Part shown: positions 10,701 to 23,700 of the stretch, piece after piece | How the letters are laid out: every line of letters begins with the position of its first letter | Position numbering within the stretch: position 1 is the first letter of the stretch | DNA from: Chinchilla lanigera | Taxonomy: Eukaryota > Chordata > Mammalia > Rodentia > Chinchillidae | Direction of reading: 5' to 3' | Assembly (NCBI RefSeq): GCF_000276665.1 | Contig: NW_004955425.1 | Coordinates: 22,527,479 to 22,591,478, forward strand | Length of the DNA: 64,000 bases | Position numbers and translations under genes: made by a program | Notes under the pieces: generated by a model | The model's input: only the letters and a program-made list of their open reading frames with translations | Databases searched by the model: none | Told to the model about the DNA's origin: nothing

Positions 10701-13700
10701 GTAAGTGAGAGCAGGGAGGACGCAGGGCGCAGCGGGGACGGCTCCTGATGAGCTTTTCTCCCAACCTTCTGCTCCAGGGAGCACGCACCTATGGTCGTGT
10801 CACGTGCTTCGTTTTCAGTGCGAAGACCCAGTCTGGCTCTTCTGCGCTCCCTCTTGCTTTCTCCTGTCTACCTCTTGCCCCTGCCTTTTGTTTCCCCCCT
10901 AGATTAAAGCACAGTTCCAAGGGGACACATCCCCTTGAGAGCCAGTCGCCTGTGGCCAGCACGCTGCTGAGAAGGAATGAGTGGAGCTCAGCGGGAGCAG
11001 CGCGCCCCACCCTTGCCCCCTTGAGTTCAGCTTTGGCCTGGAAGAGAGGCTGGGAAGGAATTCATATCAGCTGCTCTGTTTAATGATGCTCTGTTTAAAT
11101 TGTGTCTTCTGGAGCCTGACAGAATGTTCTGTGCACGCACAGAAAATGCAAGCTCCTCTTCCACTTTCTGGGAACTTCTCACTAATGAGCTTGTCAGACA
11201 GGAGTGGAAAGAAAGTTCGACCTCTTTATGGTGATCCAAGAGAGTAGGCTTCGACCTGCAGGAAGAGATCGAGTCCCCCACTCCCCACTTTCCTAGGATC
11301 CTCCCGAGGGTTGAAAGGTGGGTAGGAACCCAGAGGATCGCAGTCTGTCCTGTACTGAGTTAGAAGACATCCCCAGAAAGTAGAATAGACTATTGGTTTC
11401 ATTTTTCAGGGGGGAGAAAGTATTCACTTTTCACTAAACCAAGGTGTTTAGTAATCTCAAGTCTAACAAGAGGAACAGGAATCCACCTACAGCACTAAAT
11501 AAAGGACACAGGTGGCTCCTCCTCAGGGCATGGGAGCACAGAGCCTGGGGGCGGGGGCAGTGAAGATAAGGACTGATCTGGGCTTGGAGGAAACAGACCC
11601 CAGATGAATGAACTCTCCTCTGCCTCGCAGCAAATGCTTGAGCTCAGCAGGGCTGCCTTCTACATAAACAGATCAAATGACCAGTTGCCCCCCCCAAACA
11701 GCTGATAAGATAAAGTTTTCTGTTCCTCAAATCTTAAGGGCCCCTGTGTGGCTGGTATGCATTTGAAGGAAGAATTGGGGTGGGCTGTGGGGAATGGGCC
11801 AAGAGAGATGATGAGGACCTGCTCTATGGGCCATGTACTCTCTCCAGACACCAGAGCTGCTCTTAAACTCTCCATCCCAAAGCGGCAAATCTTGGACCCT
11901 CTTTCTTTATCTGCCAGGATCAGCCATACCATGAATGACCCAGACAGTCATAAGCATTCACGGAATCTGGGAGGCCAGGATTCCCTTTTCAGTTTTGTCA
12001 CCAACTAGCAGTTCCACTTGAGATAAATGTAACCCCTCTCTGGCCCTCCACATTCCATCTTCTGAACAATAGGGAGATTGGAAACTAAGACCTTACCTTA
12101 ATTTTTCTGTCTCAGATTTCTGATTCTGTGCAGCTTATTGTCCCCTTTGATTTGCTTCTGAAATCTGAGGTATATGACCTTAAGTTTGGCATTTCACCTT
12201 CCAGAAATGTTGAATAAGGATTTCAGTACTGGTTCATCTTTTTCTTTTCAAAGAAATACCCCTACTTTATTTTCCTCAGAAATAGTGTCTCTCAGGTGTC
12301 TATCTTAAAATTTCTGTGGTGTGTTACGGTGCTTTTAAAAAGCCAAGAAAAAAATGTTGCTAAGTGAAGACAGCACACAGTCTATTCGTCCTGTTGGACA
12401 GCCCTGGTTGACCAGCCAGGAGGACTTAGCTTACCCTGGCTGGGTTGAACTTGAACATCCTCTGCATTTCCTTTCCCGGGTTCTGTGGGTTCTGGCTTGC
12501 CCTCCTGGACAGGCCTGTGATGGGGTCTGGCCCTCTAGCAAGCCTGTGGCCATTTACAGTAGGGCTTGGGACAGGCTGGGCCCTAATACCAAATCTGTCT
12601 TGCAGTCATTGAGAGGCACACGCATCCTTTAGTTACGTAGTTCTAAAGACTGTTCACACATAGTTTTTAATAAGGTTTGGACCAGTGAATCCCATCTCCA
12701 AGAACGCAGGCCTGACAGACCTTTCTGTGCTGTTTCCTGTTCACACGAAGTGGCAAGCCCATTCACTTCTGTGCAGAGATAGGGTGCATGTATCTTAGCT
12801 ATTCACACATTCTGGTGAGTTTTCCTAGCTTTTCTCTCCACATAATGACCCTAGGAAAAAGAGCTGAGGGGAAGGAAGTAGGAGCACATCCCTGGGGCTA
12901 CTCTGCTGGGCCTTCCTCTTCTAAAAGTCTGAGCTTTCTAAAGAAACGGTTGACTTTCTCCCTACCCTGTTCCTCAGGCAGCCTCTCAAAAATTCTGCAA
13001 TTACTCACAATTTTAAATTGGCAGGAGGCAGAGGTTCCTGTCTAGTCATTCTGCTCTGTAGGGGCCACTGACTTAACGCTGAATATTGAAAGCCAGGAAG
13101 AAGTGGTTCCTTCTCCCAGCCCAGCCAGCAGCACAGGTAGAGAAGAAACCATGAGAAATAGGGACCTGGCATCTGTCACATGCTCTGGGGACACATCTGC
13201 CACCAGCTCCTTCTCCCCCACAGAGGTCTACACCTGGCAGTTGAAGCAGTGTGAATGGCAGCCCTCCTCCTAGGTGGGCAGCTGAGGAAGTGACCAGGCG
13301 AGTGGCAGAGCTGACCTGCTTTCTCTCTGGGGCTACAGCAGCACCAAGTCGGCCTGGTCTCAGCCAAGGACTTGCAGCTGTGAGCACCACTGTGCCCTCT
13401 GCCTCATCTAGTCAGTGTTGCGACAAATGGTTAGAGGCTGTTGCCAGAACAGCACAAGATTCTTCAGAAGTACACTGCTGGGCTGACTTCATTCTTGTAA
13501 CTTGCCTCTTGGCAAAAGGGACTTTTGTGTAAAATATAACTGGATGTAAAACGATACTGTAAGCATATTCCTTTGCTACATGTAATTGTAAAGAATAGGC
13601 ATAATTTATATAGCCCTCATCATCTATAAAAAATATAAATTACTAGAATCTTGATGTTTTCATTTTAGAAGCTGGGTGTGAAAGAGTCTGTTATCTCAGT

Positions 13701-13879
13701 GGAAACCCTTACCTATGTACGTTACATATTTACCGAGTGTCTGTTAACCTAGATGGCAGAGCGTGCCTGTAGTTAAGGCCTTACCTGAGGGTGAGCAGGG
13801 ATGTGCTTCCTAAGTGCTCTTGCACAGGGGCTGTGACACTCAGCACTCACTTTCAATGAAAATTCAGGGTTCAGCCCTT

Positions 13880-14345
13880 ACCTTAAAATGGCTGTGAAGC
13901 ACTGGCCTCACTTTTCTCACTTATAAAATGGGCATACTGCTACTACATACCTCAGAATTATTCTGAAGATTAGATAATGTACTGGTCAGCTTTCCTGTCA
14001 CTAGAACAAAATATCCAACATCCACAACTTAAAGGAAGACAGGTTTATTTTGTCTTACAGTTTAGTGGGTTTAGCCCATGGTCTGCGGGCTCCCATGCAG
14101 AGTCCACAGGGCACAACGGCACGGGGAAGGCTGTTTGCTGCATGGCAGCCAGGAGGCAGAGAGAGAAGGCCGGAGCTGGGGTGGAGAATACACCCTCGCA
14201 GGTCACACCCCAGTGAGTACCCGTCTGACCAGCCCCACTCTGAATGTGAGACTTGTGGGGGTGTTTTAGGTCTACACCAAACAGGTAACTTATGAGGCTT
14301 AAGCATAGTGCTTGGCATACAGTAACTATTAACAGCTATAAGATA
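13880..14345 (-). repeat. MIR SINE, reverse orientation, split by an LTR
   Basis: The left part, up to about 13977, reads 'ctcacttataaaatgggcat', 'tacctcagaattattctgaa' and 'gattagataatg'. The right part, after about 14284, reads 'aagcatagtgcttggcatac' and 'agtaactatta'. Together they form one reverse-strand MIR, interrupted by the LTR at 13981-14283. Confidence 0.75.
13981..14283 (-). mobile_element. Solo ERVL-MaLR-type LTR, reverse orientation
   Basis: The reverse complement begins TGTTTGGTGTAGACC and carries 'accatgggctaaa', 'aaataaacctgtcttccttt' (polyadenylation signal region) and 'aagttgtgg', then ends near 'ggaaagctgacca'. This is the arrangement of MaLR LTRs. It sits inside a MIR, with a short imperfect duplication (GTAC/GTAAC) at its ends. 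No internal retroviral sequence remains. Confidence 0.7.
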
Positions 14346-17300
14346 GTTATTAAAGTATTTCTGCTTTCTTGGAGTGTTTTAGTGTATTTTTTATGTTCTC
14401 CGGAATTGTTCATTCTATGGAGCAGGACTACTGTTTGTAGCCTTTAGACTTGTCTTTGTGCTATTTACATCAGGAACTTGTTGTACCAGGACTAGGGCTG
14501 AGGGTGCAGATGAGTGCTGGGCTTCGGCATGATCAGGTGTGTCCTTGCGTCTTTTCTTTTTCTTTTTACAAAGCAGAAGACAGCAGCTGCATCAACAGGA
14601 AAATAAACTTCATCCTCCCTTCCCTTACCCTGGCACGTACTTCTCATCCCTTTTCTTTCTGGAGCAGCTTCTCCAGTGGAGTCTTGATTGCAGGTGGCTT
14701 CTCAGACATCCCTGGAAACATAAATCACCAGCTAACTGACCTTCGCTTGGTGAGAGATGGTTCAGGACTTGGCAGAGCCAGAACTGCACATGGGTTTGTA
14801 TCCCTCTGGGATTCATTACAAAAGCTGGGTAATCAGCCAGCAAGGCTGTTTTTTGCCAGCTGTCTTCCTTAGGTTGTGACCTGGATGTCATCCACAGTGA
14901 AACTGTAGAATGCAAACATCCAGGTTTTCCATGACAACATCAAGCAGTTTGTTTCTGGAAAGGTATGTAGGGCTCTCTCCATCCGTGGACTCCCCAGGGA
15001 CTCAGGCTTGGGTCAGAGCCATTAGAATGAGCTTAGATTTGCTCACTCTGGCTGGCTGGGACTGTCTCACTGGGTTTGCCATAAGGCTTGGCCGGCTGCC
15101 TGCTGTCCTCCAGTCCTCCCTCGTGTGCTCCTTTCCATCTTATTGGCTCTCACGCTGGCTGCTCTCTGTGGTTCTCTGTCTTGTCTGTATGGATCTCAGT
15201 CCAAGAGGATCACCTCACGCTGGCCAGCTGCCCCAGCAGTGGAGCAGATAGAGTGCTGTGGGCTGAATTCTGCCGTTGCAGGGTTGGAATGATGCTCTGG
15301 GCATGGGAATGGCTCTTCCAGGGGTGGACAAGGGCCTGGTATGTGCAGGCTCAGCTTTCCTGGAAGTGAGCAAAATGGTTGGGGTGAAGGAAGACAGGAT
15401 GAAAAAAAAGGCACAAGAGGAGATGAATCTTAGAAGACCAGTGGAAGGTTTTGCCTTTGCTGCTTATAGAATTGCTTTTGTTATAAACCTGTGTGCTGAA
15501 ATATGAGTGGGCCTGCAAAAACACACCAGGGTCCCCCTCCGGGATGAGTGTCTTCATTGCTTTTATTCACAGAGTGAAAAATATCTGAGCCTCAAGATAA
15601 TGACCACAGCCCAACCTCGTGCCAGCTCTGTCTGTACTCACCTCCTCCCCATCCATTTACTCCCAGCCCAGTGAGACCAGATCAGCCACTGAAGAGGAGA
15701 AAAATGAGGACAAGGGTTTGGGAAGGAAGGAGACCCCACCCAACAGTTTTACACCTGAAAAGTTCACCTAGTTTTCTCTGAGAAGGTAGTGTGAGACCCT
15801 GGTTGCCCAGCGTCAGAAAGGCCTCAGATTTGAGGGAGGGTGCCTGCTTTTCCATCTCCGGGACAGCCAGGGACTGGAGGCAGCCAGTCACCAGATGGGG
15901 CTCCAGATTTCTCGACACAGACAGATCTTCTGCCAGAAGTCAGGTCAGCAGCCCTGTGTCTGAATCAACTTAAGAATTACATGGATGTGACACATTTACT
16001 AATTAACCAACTTTTCGTAACCCCTTGATAAAAAGTAAGAATGTACAAACGTCAGGTCAGATTTAAGGCCAATTCAAGGAGCTATTATGGAATGCCTACC
16101 TCATGCAAATACTCATAGACTCTGGCCTAAACTTCCTGAGTTTCTGCTTCCTAGCTGTGTTAGAATCATCATTTCATAAATGATACCCTAGAGAGGTTAA
16201 AAAAAAATCATGTTGAAGGAACAAAGAGCTCAACCTTATCATTAGGTTAAAAACTGCTATGTAAAAGGAAAGTAAATCAAGCAGGCATTACTTTGATTAA
16301 ACCTAAAACATAGGATGTTTTTAAAGACTCACTTGGAAGGTCTAGAAGAAAACTGCAAATCCTCTTAAAAGTCAGATACAGTAATTGATATGCAAAATAA
16401 CATGTGGAAAATAGCTTGCTATGGTAACCACTTAATTGTTGACATAAAGTGTCAGAAAGCCAGGGGTGATCTATGTTCAAATTATGTTAACAAGTAATCA
16501 TGTAAGCACAGCTCTGAATATTTACACAAGCATTTCAGGACTCTGAAGAGCTTAGGGCATGGATGACATGCTCCTAACCTGTGAAGCTACTGCAGAGAGA
16601 ACTGCATCTCCTGTGAAGAACTGCACTGTAACATAGTCATCGAAGTTCATTTATTACATATGGATTCTCAGGAGCTTTATGACAGAATGGCAGTAATTCT
16701 CTTAGAAGACAGTCCTTCATACAGGCTAAATCTACAAATACACATATTGAGAAAATGAGGCCAATATTAAAATACTTTAGAATCAGTACAAATATGTGTC
16801 CATAAGTCTACTTTCAAATCAAAATGCAAAGTGATTGTGTATTCAGAATGGCAGAAGCCAACCTCAGGAATTCAGTGTTAAAAAGGTGGCACCTGGTTTG
16901 TTGTAGGATTTAACATAACAATGCTAAATCATTACATATCCAGAGACCTCAGAAGGCAAGATTTTAATTATTGCCTACAAAATTTTATAGCACACTAACC
17001 AATTAAAAAGTATCTTTTAGTGTACTACATACACTTAATTTACTTCGACAGTTTATTGTGAATTATCGAATAAGAACTGTCTTTCACAATACTGCACGTC
17101 AGGTGAATAATTTGTCAAGAAAATATCTCAAAGTTCTCCTAGCTGCTCATTAGCAATTTAACAACAGCTTCTCTGAAAGTGGACTAACATTTCATCTTAA
17201 GGCTGCATTGGGGCCATTTCTGAGTGAAATGCAAAGTGCCATGAGTCTTGGCTGGGAAGAACCTGTGGAGGGGCAGTGGTGAGAAACTGCCCATCTTGCA

Positions 17301-18170
17301 AACTGTATCTCCATGTACCCTAAGGGCATCAGATTCTTCTTAATTGATAGCCATTAATGTGGAGTAATTGTAACAAACTTCCTCTGGGGGCCTTGCTTCT
17401 AAGGGCCTTTTAAGATAACTGTGCTCCGACGGTCTCCAGAGCATTTTGTTTATGCTGCTCTGTGCTGCCCATCCCCACCCTAGACGGTATTTGTCTTACC
17501 ACTTATAAGGCCACGCAAGTGGTTTTAGAAGAAAATGGATATCCTACTAGATCCTCTGGGGAGATGGCAGCAGCAGATACAAGTTTTTAAAAAATTATTA
17601 ATACCTGTAGATATCAACCAGCTCTTTTTCCTTTCTTCCCCTCAGAAAATCTTGCTGGTTAAAAAGCTCTGCCATTACTGTTAGTCACACATTAAGCTGA
17701 CATGTGTTGCAATCTGTCCTGCCGAGACAGCAGTCATCAGTGCTAATACTGGCGAGCCCTCCAACTTCTGCTTCCTCATCTGGCCCTAGAAGCAGTTAGG
17801 GCACTGGTCCAGCTTGTGCATAAGTCTTTACTATTTTAAAAGAAGTCTGCAATTAGATTTCAAGGAGACAAAACTCAGAAGGAACCCCTAGCCCTTGACC
17901 TTGGTGCTTGTACAGTAAATCAAAGGCTTCTCAGAAGGGTGCCCCATCTCAGCATGTCCCCCCCACCAGAAGCACCAGAAGTTGCTGCATTTGAACAAGT
18001 TTGTGTGCTGCATTTTACTTCTTTTGCCAGCTTTGTTCAAATTATCAATCATTACTATTAGTAATACTTCTACCAGTCACAGCAAAGTAAGATTTCATAG
18101 AACTAAATATATGTAATTTAAAGAACAATCCTATTACATTCTTTACTTTGTGTTAAAATATTCTTTCTTA

Positions 18171-18340
18171 ACTGGGCATGGTGGCATATGCCTGTAATCC
18201 AGCACTCTGGGAGGCTGAGGCAGGAGGATCACAGATTTGGACTGTATCTGAGCATCTTAGCAAGACTGTTTCAAAATAGAAAGGGCTGGAAATGAAGCTC
18301 AGTGTGAAGGCCCTGAATTCAATCCCTAGCACTACAAAAA
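18171..18340 (+). repeat. B1+ID composite SINE
   Basis: A B1-like left half (ACTGGGCATGGTGGCATATG ... GGGAGGCTGAGGCAGGAGG) is joined to an ID-like right half ('ggaaatgaagctcagtgtg', 'aattcaatccctagcac') and a short A tail. It matches the dimeric B1-dID layout known in some rodents. Confidence 0.9.
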
Positions 18341-19554
18341 CTTTCTGAAATGATGAAAATCAATAATGCTTACTTTCAGTGTCCTTAATGTTAGCAGTGT
18401 CAAAAGATGGGACCCCCCAATAGCTGGCCGATCCCTTAATCGTAATTATTTAAAATTTTCAGCCACAAAATTCCTTGTAAATTGTGTCATGTCTCTTCTA
18501 AGACAGTGTAGGGACCCTACTCGAGCCCTGTCTTGGTGACAGGTTGTTCCCGCAGTGTCTCCGAAGTCCCTGAACACGAGGAGCACACTCCACACCATGT
18601 GCTTTGCAATGAGAAAATCTCGATGGCCACTCAGTGGAGGGAACTGATGTGGCTCCATGCAGTGCGTCCTCCTTGCCGTCTGCCTTGGGACACTGAGAGA
18701 GAGATGACTGCAGCCCCACAGGTAGCTATTAGGGATGCTCACAGGACTTCAGCCATCAGTGTGGATGATGATAAAAATTAAGAGGTGTCAGCACACAGGT
18801 CAGTGCTAACTAGAGGCAAGTGTAGTGCCTACTGCCTACTGCTCTGCACCCAGGAGAAGAGTGACCCAGACCTGGAGGCGTGTCTCTAAACACGTCACAA
18901 CTCTACTGGAAGCAGAAAGCCTGAGGCCCTCTTCTTAGGTGGCTCTGTTGAGTTGTGCTTGGGGCCGCAGTGGGAGGGGGCCTTTTCCTCTGCCTGCCGT
19001 GCTGGCGCCTGCTGGGCTGTGGTCTTCCCACTGCCATTCTCAGAGCTCAGGCTACCTCTGGACCCCACCCTGTCTCTCCTGGAAGTGGCCATGGCCACAG
19101 TCCACCTGCCTCCACTTCCCTGTATTCCTTTGTGCCTGTCCTTTTTCTGCACTCCTCCAGGGTTTTCCCTGCCCAGCCTGGTGCTTTGTCGCTCTCCTAC
19201 TGCCAGGCTGGAAATCATTTCAGAACTCTGCTGCTAAGGGACAGTGGGTATCCCAACACCTGGAAGGCTATTACAGCTGACTGGCTCACCACCTTTCGTG
19301 AGTGCCTCCCAACAAAGAACCATTTCTGGGCCAGGAAGGAGGTTTCTGGTGCAGGCAGTGAAGCAAAAACACCAGGTGATGGTTTGGCCCTGGCATGAAT
19401 TTCATTTCAGTAACACTACGACTGCTGTTCTGTTGGCCAAAACTGTGAACCCCTGGGATTCATTTTATTGACTGAAGTTTTTCCTCCAACTATCTCAAAC
19501 ACTTGGCAAGAACTTCCCACAATGGCTTCACTTAAATATGTAATCACATCACTC

Positions 19555-19700
19555 TAGTCTTTTATTCATCTGTTCAGGCAACAAGTAGTTACTATACACG
19601 TATTACACATCAGACATCATTCTAGGCAGCTGGGATACAAAAGGCTGAGAAAGTCCTGTCATCACCATGCTCACATCTGAGCTGGTCGGAACAGTGAATT
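19555..19700 (+). repeat. Ancient interspersed repeat fragment, family uncertain
   Basis: The stretch 'ttattcatctgttcaggcaa ... tctaggcagctgggatacaa' resembles a common old mammalian repeat end. I cannot say which LINE or SINE it belongs to. Confidence 0.4.
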
Positions 19701-21999
19701 ACATAGCACGCCATCAGTGACAGGCATGGTCAGTGCTGAGTCTCTGTGGCTTCTCCCCAGGTTGCCGGGAGCAGTAATGCCTTTTGTTCCTGTCCTTTAA
19801 AACTTCCCTTTGCAAACAGGGCTCATCGGCGTGTAATCTTTAATCTGGACTTGCCTGAAGAGGAAGCAGGGGTGCGATGCCCAGGACTCACCCGGTTAGG
19901 GCCCGCAGCGGGAGCGGCCGGGTGACCTCACCTGCAGGCAGGGCACGTGGCCTCGCCTGTGTGCATCGTGGTGACCAGCAGAGGCGCTTGCAGCAGGCAG
20001 TGAGAGTGGAGCGGTTGTGACAGCCTGGAGGGCAGTAGGGGACAGAAGGCTGAGGACAGCTGTGAGGCAGCCAAGACTCTCTCCTCTTCCTCACAAGACC
20101 ACAGAGCCTTGGCCAGACTCAGCCCGAGTTCCTGGAGCACACACCCCTGCAGCCTGAGTTGCTCGTCTTCACCCCAGGGACACGCTGCTCACTGTTTCAG
20201 ACTTCAGTACTGCCCGAGACTGTGAAGGCATTTTTCTTTCCACCTGAAGGTTTGACGAGAAGCTCTGTGTGGGAGCCTGCTATCTGGTTCAAGGGCAGTG
20301 GAATGAAGTAGCTCGGACATAATTTCATGGCTGGTCTTTTCCCAGTCATTGCTGAATGTTGGGAAGAACCAGAAAGGACTGAGATTCCTTCTCCTAGTGT
20401 TTTGGTTTTCACGCCTTCCATGCCATGGGCAGTGGGGATGCAGTGGTAAGGCACAGCTCCCCGCCTGTTTGAGTTACACCCAAGCCACATGCGCAGGTTC
20501 CCCAGGGATAGTCCCTTTACTGGCTGAGGAAACAGCTGAGAGATGAACGGGAATCAGGTCACGGAGTGGAGAGGTGGCGAGGAGAGCCCATGCCCAGGGA
20601 GAGCTCGTATCAGTGGGGCTGTCCGTGAGGCTGTCAGGATGTCTGCAGCCTAGGGTGGTCTGAAGGGTAGTCCACATGAGGAACTGCTGGTTTCATTTCC
20701 TTTCTCTTTCATCAATAAGGCTGAGTCATGCTCTAGGCTGACCCAGTGGTCAGCAGACACTGGTGTCTTCTGACTGTGGGTGCAATGTGCCAGGAGGCTG
20801 TTAGCGAGAGGGTAGGAGATGTCCTGCAAGGTCATGGAAATGCTGCCTTTTCACAGGGATACAGCTCTGCCCTGCGGGCTCTCTTTCAGAAATTTAGTGG
20901 AAGGAAAAGGTGCAGTTAGGAGAACCAGAGTGACAGGTGTGTCTGACCATACTTGAAGTGGACAAAATTCATTCTGATTTCTAATACAATACTCTTCCTC
21001 TCTAGTGGAGGGGGCTGGATGTGGGGATCCTCCTGGTAACCTGTCCGCAGGTCTGCACTAGAAACACATGGTCTCCCCAAGAAACATGGCAGGCCACTCA
21101 TTTTGGTGAAAAGATTTAGTTAACGCTAACTCCAACAGTTCAAATCTCCACCACACCTTAATTAGTGTGCAGGGGCGGTGGGAGGAAGAGAGTGGGGCAG
21201 GAGGCGAGATCCCCAGGCTATTCTGGGTTCTTCCCTTCCCTGTGGATACAAACCACAACCCAGCCTCCTGGGGGCAGCATCTGTGAGTTCCTTTCCTACA
21301 CATTCCAGATCCATCCAAGCTGAGGGGACGTGGCAGCTTACACGCAGCCTGAGAAGCTGGGGAGGTGGCCTATCTCTAAAAGAGAAATATCCATCTTTAA
21401 AGCTTTTATCTCCTTGGTTACACTACGGCCCTCTTTGCCAGTGTCTACGCCACCATGTGGCCGGAGAGAGTTAAGCAAATTGTGCACCTTTGGTTTGTAC
21501 TTATTTTTCAGCTTTTCTCTGAGAAAGTATGACAGCAATTGCACCATCTTCCTGTTAAGATGTCTGCAGCATATTACCAATTGTAAACCACCCTTACACC
21601 CGCCCCCCAAATTAAGTGGTCCCTTCTAGGACACCATCCTGTCAGCACAGCATCTCAGGGCACCAAGGGCTTTTTTCCATGGTGGTTCCACTGTCCTGGG
21701 CCATGGGCTGATGTCATTTTTCCTGCAATTCTTCCCCCTCCTAGTTGGGCAGGTGCAACTCAGCCAGGCAGGTCAAGGTGCACAGCCTGCACCCTGCTCT
21801 CCCCTGCACAGTGGAGAGCTCTGGAGACTGACCCCGGGGCTGTGATGAATGGCTCCGCTTCCCTGCTCTGGGACTCTGGAGGGGAGGGCAGCATCACCTG
21901 TCAGGGCACATGACTCACCAGACCTGGAATTCCTTGATGTAAGAGCTGTATCTAAATGCCCAGAGTTTTTTAATAATTAAAAAAAAATACTATTTATAG

Positions 22000-22187
22000 A
22001 TGCTAGGGATTGAGCTCAAGGCCTCAAACATGCTACCAAGTGCTCTACCACTTTGCTACATCACCAGCCCTTTTCTGTTATTTTGGGACGCAGTCCTGCT
22101 AAGCAGCCCAGGCTAGCCTTGAACTTTCATCATTCTGCTGCAGCCTCCCAAGTAGCTAGAATTAAAGGTGTGCACCATAGCTGGCTG
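22000..22187 (-). repeat. B1+ID composite SINE, reverse orientation
   Basis: The plus strand starts with the reverse ID half ('tgctagggattgagctcaag', 'gtgctctaccactttgcta') and continues into the reverse B1 half ('cccaggctagccttgaactt', 'tcccaagtagctagaattaa', 'gcaccatagctgg'). Confidence 0.88.
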
Positions 22188-23253
22188 TTTTTCCACTTAC
22201 CTGGAGAACTGTTGTGTCTGCCAGACCTAGTTCCTGTGTTTTCATGGCACAGTCTGTGTTAAGGAGTGCTCTGGTGAGTGCTAGGAGCAGAGGCCACCGT
22301 TGGGACAGTGCACTGAGGAGCAGCCGAGGCCTCCCCCCCATACAGCCAGCCAGCCTGGGGCAGTATGTGGGTCCCCACTCTGTGCCTTGCTGGGACAGAT
22401 GCCCACAGACCACCTTTTCTCACCTCCTGTGTGGTTCTGCAGTGGACTCTCACTGCCACTGAGGCTTTAGACAAGACTCAAGTGTGGCTCCCTGCTATCG
22501 TCATTCAGTTAGGCCAGTAGTGATCCGCGGGTTTACAGTGGCCTGCAGCACCTAAGAATCGTGCCTGTGCTTGTGCTATTAGGGAAGGGGATGCCTAAGG
22601 GAGGAACATGTTCCCGCTGGGCTCCACACACTGCAGCTGGGGGCTCAGGCTGTTACAGTAAGGAGCTGCCTACTTCCTAATGGGATCCCAAAGAGCCGCA
22701 TTCGGGTGATTTCTTGTGTCCTGCAACCAGCCAGAGCTTAGCATGGTGGCCGGGCTGGTATGTGACAGCAAACTTGCGCTTTGTCTTTTCTTCCTGGTAT
22801 ATGAAATTGCATTCATTTTACACAAGATCATACAAAGGAAACATGCAATCAATATTTAATTGAAACTACTACATGTGAACACTTTGGTCTTGGAAGCACA
22901 GCACCCGTGCTCCAGGTCTGCCTGGTGAGCATCTGCTCCCATAGAGGGGCGGAGTCCTGCGCAGGGGGTGTGCTGAGAGGCCCAGTGGGCCCTGGGGTCC
23001 ACAGAGTAGCCAGTCAGACCTTGAGGGAGGACAGATCTCACTGTGCCCAGGTGAGGCTGTGTGAAGAGAGGGAGACTTGCCAGCAGGATTAACCGAGGCT
23101 TGTCATAGGCCTTAAGTCATTTTAGATCTCTGCTGTGTAAACCTGTTTAGATGAACAGCAATTCTTTCCAATGATGCTAAACTGCAGCCTGTTATCCTCT
23201 GCTTTCCCCAAATTATTACACCTTTGAAAATACACCACCCCCCAGCAGATCTG

Positions 23254-23409
23254 CTAGATGTGGTGGTAACTCCTATAATCCTAGCTACTCAGGTAGAGGC
23301 AGAAGGATTGCAAATTTGTCTTGAACTAAAGGAAGAGAAGGGCTGGGCTGGGCTGGGGCTCAGTGGCAGGGGTTTTCTTACCTTGCTTGGGTTCAGTCCC
23401 CACTGCTCA
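23254..23409 (+). repeat. B1+ID composite SINE (diverged)
   Basis: A B1 start ('ctagatgtggtggtaactcc ... tactcaggtagaggcagaag') leads into an ID half ('ggggctcagtggcaggggtt', 'gggttcagtccccactgctc'). A GGGCT run near 23338-23356 lies at the junction. Confidence 0.8.
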
Positions 23410-23544
23410 TCAGCGGGGAGGCTGATGGCTGTACTTCCACGCTGGAGCAGTCTGTGAGGTGCTTTCATGTGGTTAGGCTGCTGGTCTTTTTTCCAATTTT
23501 GTTATGAATGCAGAAAGTTCTCTACACTTTAAAATTCACAACCA

Positions 23545-23700
23545 TAGTGGGGCTTAAGGTCTAGCCTGTCCTTCCAGGTGAGGAACCAGACAGGTAAAAA
23601 GCTTTTCTGAGGTTACCCAGCTCACAGAGGAAAGATGTTGGACTCCAGCCTGACTGTACTCCAAGGCAGAGGTCCTAACTGACTGAACCACTTCATAACT
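23545..23700 (+). repeat. MIR SINE (diverged)
   Basis: 'Aggtgaggaaccagacagg', 'gaggttacccagctcaca' and 'tggactccagcctgactgta' follow MIR order. Confidence 0.6.

Larger units (their letters stand above)
9790..10740 (+). promoter_or_regulatory. CpG-rich block around the first LHFPL2 coding exon
   Basis: GC and CpG density rises sharply here compared with the sequence on both sides. A GC-box (Sp1-type) GGGGCGGGGC-like site lies near 10040-10050, with other G-rich strings around it. No TATA box is seen. The block could be an internal CpG-island promoter for a short LHFPL2 transcript, or it may only reflect the GC-rich coding exon. The sequence cannot separate the two. Confidence 0.5.

Noticed and set aside
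18939..19398. Overlapping plus-strand frames of 94-147 codons
   Set aside because: Three frames are open at once in a GC-rich intron stretch. The residues are low-information (Ser, Leu, Pro, Cys), with no family motif and no convincing splice sites.
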